DNA of 64,000 bases from Aerococcus tenax (lineage in GTDB: Bacteria > Bacillota > Bacilli > Lactobacillales > Aerococcaceae): NCBI RefSeq assembly GCF_003286645.3, contig NZ_CP127382.2, positions 1,736,001 to 1,800,000 of the forward strand, in the 5' to 3' direction. Below are positions 60,417 through 64,000 of the stretch, one piece after another. Positions within the stretch are counted from its first letter, which is position 1, and the number at the start of each line of letters is the position of its first letter. The notes below the pieces were generated by a model. The model was not told where the DNA came from. It made no database searches and saw only the letters and a program-made list of their open reading frames with translations. The translations under genes and the position numbers were made by a program.

Positions 60417-63248
60417 TTATTTTTTATTTAATAGTGGCTTGAGGTATTGTCCTGTATAAGATTTCTTATTCTTAGCCACTTTTTCCGGGGTTCCGGTGGC
60501 GACAATGGTTCCGCCGCCGTCTCCGCCTTCTGGTCCCAGGTCAACAATATAATCAGCGGTCTTAATGACGTCCAAGTTGTGCTCGATGACTAAGACGGTA
60601 TTGCCCTCGTCCACCAAGCGTTGGAGAACGCCAATCAGCCGTTTAATGTCGTGGCTATGGAGACCCGTCGTGGGTTCATCCAAGATATAGATGGTATTGC
60701 CACTAGCTACCCTTTGCAGTTCACTAGCCAGTTTCATCCGTTGGGCTTCCCCACCAGACAGGGAGGGCGCTGGTTGACCCAAGGCCACATAACCTAGTCC
60801 CACATCGGCGATAGCTTGGAGCTTGCGATGGATTTTGGGAATCGATTGGAAGAATTCCAAGGCTTCGTCCACCCGCATATCTAGGACTTCGGCGATATTC
60901 TTGCCCTTGTAGTGGACTTCTAGGGTCTCGGCATTGTAGCGGGTCCCCTTGCAGACCTCACAAGGCACGTAAATATCCGGCAGAAAGTTCATCTCCACCT
61001 TGACAATCCCGTCCCCCTTGCAGGCTTCACAACGGCCACCCTTAACGTTAAAGGAAAACCGCCCCTTCTTATAGCCCCGCAATTTGGCCTCATTAGTTTG
61101 AGCAAAGAGGTCACGGATATCGTCAAAGACTGAGGTATAGGTGGCCGGGTTAGAACGTGGCGTCCGCCCAATCGGACTTTGGTCAATATCGATCACCTTA
61201 TCCAGCGACTCATAGCCTTCAATGGCTTTCACCTTACCAGGGACCACTTGGGCCCGGTTGAGATGGCGGAGTAAGTACTTCTTAACCACTTCATTGACTA
61301 GACTGGACTTCCCTGAACCAGACACCCCGGTAATCAGGTTAAAGCAACCTAATGGAAACTTGACGTCAACGTCTTTCAAGTTGTTGGCCGCTGCCCCTTT
61401 AACTTCTAGCCAGCCTTTATCGGTCTGACGGCGTTCTTCGGGCACTTCAATAGCCTGCTTACCCGACAGGTATTGGCCGGTCAGGGAATCCGGGTCATTA
61501 GCGACTTGATCAGGGGTTCCGGCTGAAACCACTTCTCCCCCATGGGCACCGGCGCCTGGTCCCATATCAATTAAATAGTCAGCCTGGCGCATGGTGTCTT
61601 CATCGTGTTCCACCACAATCAGGGTGTTACCCAGGTCCCGCATCCGTTTCAAGGACCGGATCAAGCGGTCATTATCGCGTTGGTGGAGCCCAATGGAGGG
61701 TTCGTCGAGAACATACATGATCCCGGACAGGTTAGACCCAATTTGGGTAGCCAAACGAATCCGTTGGGCCTCCCCACCCGACAGCGAGCCGGCATTACGG
61801 TCTAGAGTCAAATAATCCAGCCCCACTTCATCCAAGAAGCCGAGCCGGGCATGGAGTTCTTCCATAATGGGACGGGCGATCTTTTCGTCTTGGTCTTCTA
61901 GATCCAGGTCCTTAAAGAATTCAATGACTTGGCCAATGGCTTTTTCCGTCACTTCGGCGATATCCAAGCCTTCCACCTTGACCGCCAAGGCCCGTTCATT
62001 GAGGCGTTTGCCGTGGCATTTAGGACAAGGGAGTTCCGCCATAAATTGGCGCATGCTTTCCCGGATCATATTGGAAGAGGAGTTGTGGTAGCGGCGTTCC
62101 ACATTATTGGCCACCCCTTCAAAACCCATATCCTTGTCGGTGACATTACCAAACTCATTTTGATAGTTAAAGTGGAAAGTTTGGTCGCCGGACCCGTAGA
62201 GGAGCAGGTCTTGTTGGTCTTCACTCAGTTCTTCAAAGGGCTTGTCTTGAGGAATATTAAAGGCCTGGCAAGCCTGGTCTAGGAGGGCTGGATAATAACC
62301 GGAAGCCTTATTATACCAAGGAACCAGGGCGCCCTCTTCAAGCGACTTGGTCTTATCAGGCACCACGATATCTTCATCTACCTTCATCTTGGAACCGATC
62401 CCGTCACACTCTGGACAGCGGCCAAATGGCGCGTTGAAGGAGAAGAGCCGGGGTTCCAATTCCCCCACGGTAAAGCCACAGAGGGGGCAGGCATAGTGCT
62501 CGGAGAAGAGAATTTCTTCCCCACCAATAATATCCACCAGGGCATAACCCTCAGTCAGACGCAGGGCAGTTTCTAGGGAGTCAGCCAAACGCGCCCGGAT
62601 GCCTTCCTTAATCACCAAACGGTCAATGACCACATCAATGTCATGTTTTTTATTCTTATTGAGTTCGGGCAGGTCTTCCACGTCATACATCTCACCATCA
62701 ATACGGACGCGGACATAACCTTGTTGTTGGACCTTTTCCAGGAGCTTCTTGTGTTGGCCCTTCTTGCCGTAGACAATGGGCGCCAGGATCTGGATCCGAG
62801 TCCGCTCTTCTAAATTCTTGACCCGGTCAATCATCTGGTCGATGGACTGACTTTGGATCTTGGTCCCGTCATTAGGACAAATCGGATGCCCCACCCGGGC
62901 AAAAAGCAGACGCAAATAGTCATTGACCTCAGTAATGGTCCCCACGGTGGAACGCGGGTTACGGTTGGTGGTCTTTTGGTCAATGGAAATCGCCGGACTC
63001 AAACCATCAATGGAATCGACATCCGCCTTCTTAATATTGCCCAAGAATTGGCGGGCAAAAGCTGACAGGGACTCCACATAACGGCGTTGTCCCTCGGCAT
63101 AGAGAGTGTCAAAGGCCAAGGAGGATTTCCCTGAACCGGACAGACCGGTAATGACCACCATCTGATTACGGGGAATAGTTACATCAATATCTTTTAAATT
63201 ATGAGAGCGTGCCCCACGCACGACAATTTCTTCTTTCAAATCGGTCAC
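60417..63248 (-). CDS. uvrA: Excinuclease ABC subunit A
   Basis: 943 residues, normal length. Two ABC modules: Walker A GLSGSGKSSLAFDTLYAEG and GVSGSGKSSLVNEV, signatures LSGGEAQRIRLATQIG and LSGGEAQRMKLASEL, and the zinc modules CPLCGFTVGE with CPEC and CEACKGDG with CEVCKG. It finds bulky DNA damage and loads UvrB. The start is a GTG at 63248 after AAGGAA with a short spacer; a TTG three codons in is possible. uvrB, usually next to it, is not in this window. Confidence 0.96.
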   Translation of the reverse strand: MTDLKEEIVVRGARSHNLKDIDVTIPRNQMVVITGLSGSGKSSLAFDTLYAEGQRRYVESLSAFARQFLGNIKKADVDSIDGLSPAISIDQKTTNRNPRSTVGTITEVNDYLRLLFARVGHPICPNDGTKIQSQSIDQMIDRVKNLEERTRIQILAPIVYGKKGQHKKLLEKVQQQGYVRVRIDGEMYDVEDLPELNKNKKHDIDVVIDRLVIKEGIRARLADSLETALRLTEGYALVDIIGGEEILFSEHYACPLCGFTVGELEPRLFSFNAPFGRCPECDGIGSKMKVDEDIVVPDKTKSLEEGALVPWYNKASGYYPALLDQACQAFNIPQDKPFEELSEDQQDLLLYGSGDQTFHFNYQNEFGNVTDKDMGFEGVANNVERRYHNSSSNMIRESMRQFMAELPCPKCHGKRLNERALAVKVEGLDIAEVTEKAIGQVIEFFKDLDLEDQDEKIARPIMEELHARLGFLDEVGLDYLTLDRNAGSLSGGEAQRIRLATQIGSNLSGIMYVLDEPSIGLHQRDNDRLIRSLKRMRDLGNTLIVVEHDEDTMRQADYLIDMGPGAGAHGGEVVSAGTPDQVANDPDSLTGQYLSGKQAIEVPEERRQTDKGWLEVKGAAANNLKDVDVKFPLGCFNLITGVSGSGKSSLVNEVVKKYLLRHLNRAQVVPGKVKAIEGYESLDKVIDIDQSPIGRTPRSNPATYTSVFDDIRDLFAQTNEAKLRGYKKGRFSFNVKGGRCEACKGDGIVKVEMNFLPDIYVPCEVCKGTRYNAETLEVHYKGKNIAEVLDMRVDEALEFFQSIPKIHRKLQAIADVGLGYVALGQPAPSLSGGEAQRMKLASELQRVASGNTIYILDEPTTGLHSHDIKRLIGVLQRLVDEGNTVLVIEHNLDVIKTADYIVDLGPEGGDGGGTIVATGTPEKVAKNKKSYTGQYLKPLLNKK

Positions 63249-63465
63249 ACTTCCTTAATTGCGTGAAAAGGTATTTGCTTTTCTTTTCATTCGCTATTTT
63301 GATACAAACAGGTGTTCTCTTTAATAGTTTATCATAAATCAAGCCCCAAACCTAGTATTGTCGGCTTAACCGCCCCAGGCCGAGATGCACCCTTCATTAT
63401 AACCAGCCAAGAGACGGAATTAAAGCAAAGGACTCTCTTGTATCTCCTAGATGACCTGATCTATT

Positions 63466-64000
63466 CTATTTCTTCCAAAATTCCGAAATCAGCTCAGCTA
63501 ATGCTTTGGGATTGTCGACATTGACTTCATGGCCTGAATTGTTCACCAGGCTGAATTCACTATTTTTAATTCCATCATGAAAGCGTTGGCTGCTCTTGCG
63601 ATTAAATTGATCTTTGTCTCCGCAAATTAATAAGGTCTTACATTCTATTTTTTCTAAATTTGTAGCTATGTTTAAATCTTTCGTTGAGGCTATCAAGCTA
63701 ATGACTTCATACTTGGCTAGACCTAATTTTTCAAAAGTAGTTTTGGGCATGAGTCTAAATACCATTGCCTGGATGTCCATGAGTAATTTGGGTATTTTGT
63801 AGGGAACCCCGATTAAAATTAAGGAATTGACCTTGTTAGGGTAATTTTTGGCATAATCTAAAGCCAGCAGCCCTCCTAAAGAAAGGCCACATAAGTTGAC
63901 CTTGCCAGGATAATTATTGATGTGACTTTCAAACTGATTATAAAGATTTTGGTAAGTATAGGGTCCATTGTTGAGTAATTCAAAGAGATTGGGAACATAA
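63466..64000 (-). CDS. Alpha/beta hydrolase, N-terminus beyond the window
   Basis: The 178 C-terminal residues are visible. The nucleophile elbow CGLSLGGLLALDYAKNYP (Gly-Leu-Ser-Leu-Gly), LLICGDKDQFNRKSSQRF holding the acid residue, and NNSGHEVNVDNPKAL with the catalytic His form a complete triad. The layout is that of small esterases/peptidases such as the MenH/3-oxoadipate enol-lactonase group; the substrate is unknown. More A+T-rich than uvrA. Reading extends in frame to base 64000 without a stop, so the start lies outside. Confidence 0.8.
   Translation of the reverse strand, partial: YVPNLFELLNNGPYTYQNLYNQFESHINNYPGKVNLCGLSLGGLLALDYAKNYPNKVNSLILIGVPYKIPKLLMDIQAMVFRLMPKTTFEKLGLAKYEVISLIASTKDLNIATNLEKIECKTLLICGDKDQFNRKSSQRFHDGIKNSEFSLVNNSGHEVNVDNPKALAELISEFWKK

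Overview
The window reads as chromosome of a low- to mid-GC Gram-positive of the order Lactobacillales, most plausibly Aerococcus or a close relative. The grounds are the blocks rapZ-yvcK-whiA and pspC-(PF04020)-hprK-lgt-gpsA-galU-trxB, strong AGGAGG-type ribosome binding sites, YSIRK-type signal peptides, an LPXTG cell-wall anchor and an Fst-type toxin. The genus is inference. No rRNA, tRNA, CRISPR array or prophage was found.

Layout. 1-9.4 kb (minus strand): RsuA-family pseudouridine synthase (cut by the window edge), an ECF S component coupled to a NUDIX hydrolase, a HAD phosphatase, a GH13 homologue without catalytic residues, ApbE with a membrane partner, DUF488, gltX, PTS EIIA and yaaA. 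9.6-13.4 kb (plus strand): acyltransferase-like protein, lipocalin-like protein, SDR dehydrogenase, an A+T-rich MFS transporter, then an Fst toxin with its convergent antitoxin RNA. A second, toxin-less antitoxin-like RNA lies 0.5 kb further on. 14-25.4 kb: lipase-like membrane protein, rRNA methyltransferase, VanZ, a two-component system, ssb, a GNAT, a relic of a flavin reductase gene, and whiA-yvcK-rapZ. 25.6-34 kb: phosphoglucomutase, then a visibly A+T-rich cassette (phnD-phnC-phnE-phnE-phosphatase with a divergent RpiR regulator), then an OFA-type MFS transporter. 34-48 kb: a two-gene surface operon encoding a 1116-residue lectin/G5 protein without sortase motif and a 3515-residue collagen-like LPXTG protein. 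48.5-55 kb: envelope and sugar-nucleotide genes. 55.4-63.2 kb: sbcC, sbcD, uvrA. The last 0.5 kb holds part of an alpha/beta hydrolase.

The most unusual signal lies between genes. Several intergenic stretches (9.5, 15.8-16.3, 22.2-22.5, 25.55, 48.5, 53.6-54.0, 55.0-55.4 and 59.7-60.4 kb) hold a family of long imperfect palindromes. Three of them carry the same 48-bp hairpin insert, and for each a related copy without the insert is present in the window. Between insert copies, three stem base pairs change on both sides so that pairing is kept. This looks like a very small, structure-constrained, possibly mobilised module nested in larger hairpin repeats.

How the genes fit together. hprK, lgt, gpsA, galU and trxB cover carbon regulation, lipoprotein and phospholipid precursors, UDP-glucose and thiol redox. 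rapZ, yvcK and whiA form the usual regulatory trio. sbcCD and uvrA are DNA repair genes. The two surface proteins share almost the same signal peptide and are separated by 16 bp, so they are probably made together. The phn-type cassette looks like an acquired uptake module whose ligand cannot be read from sequence.
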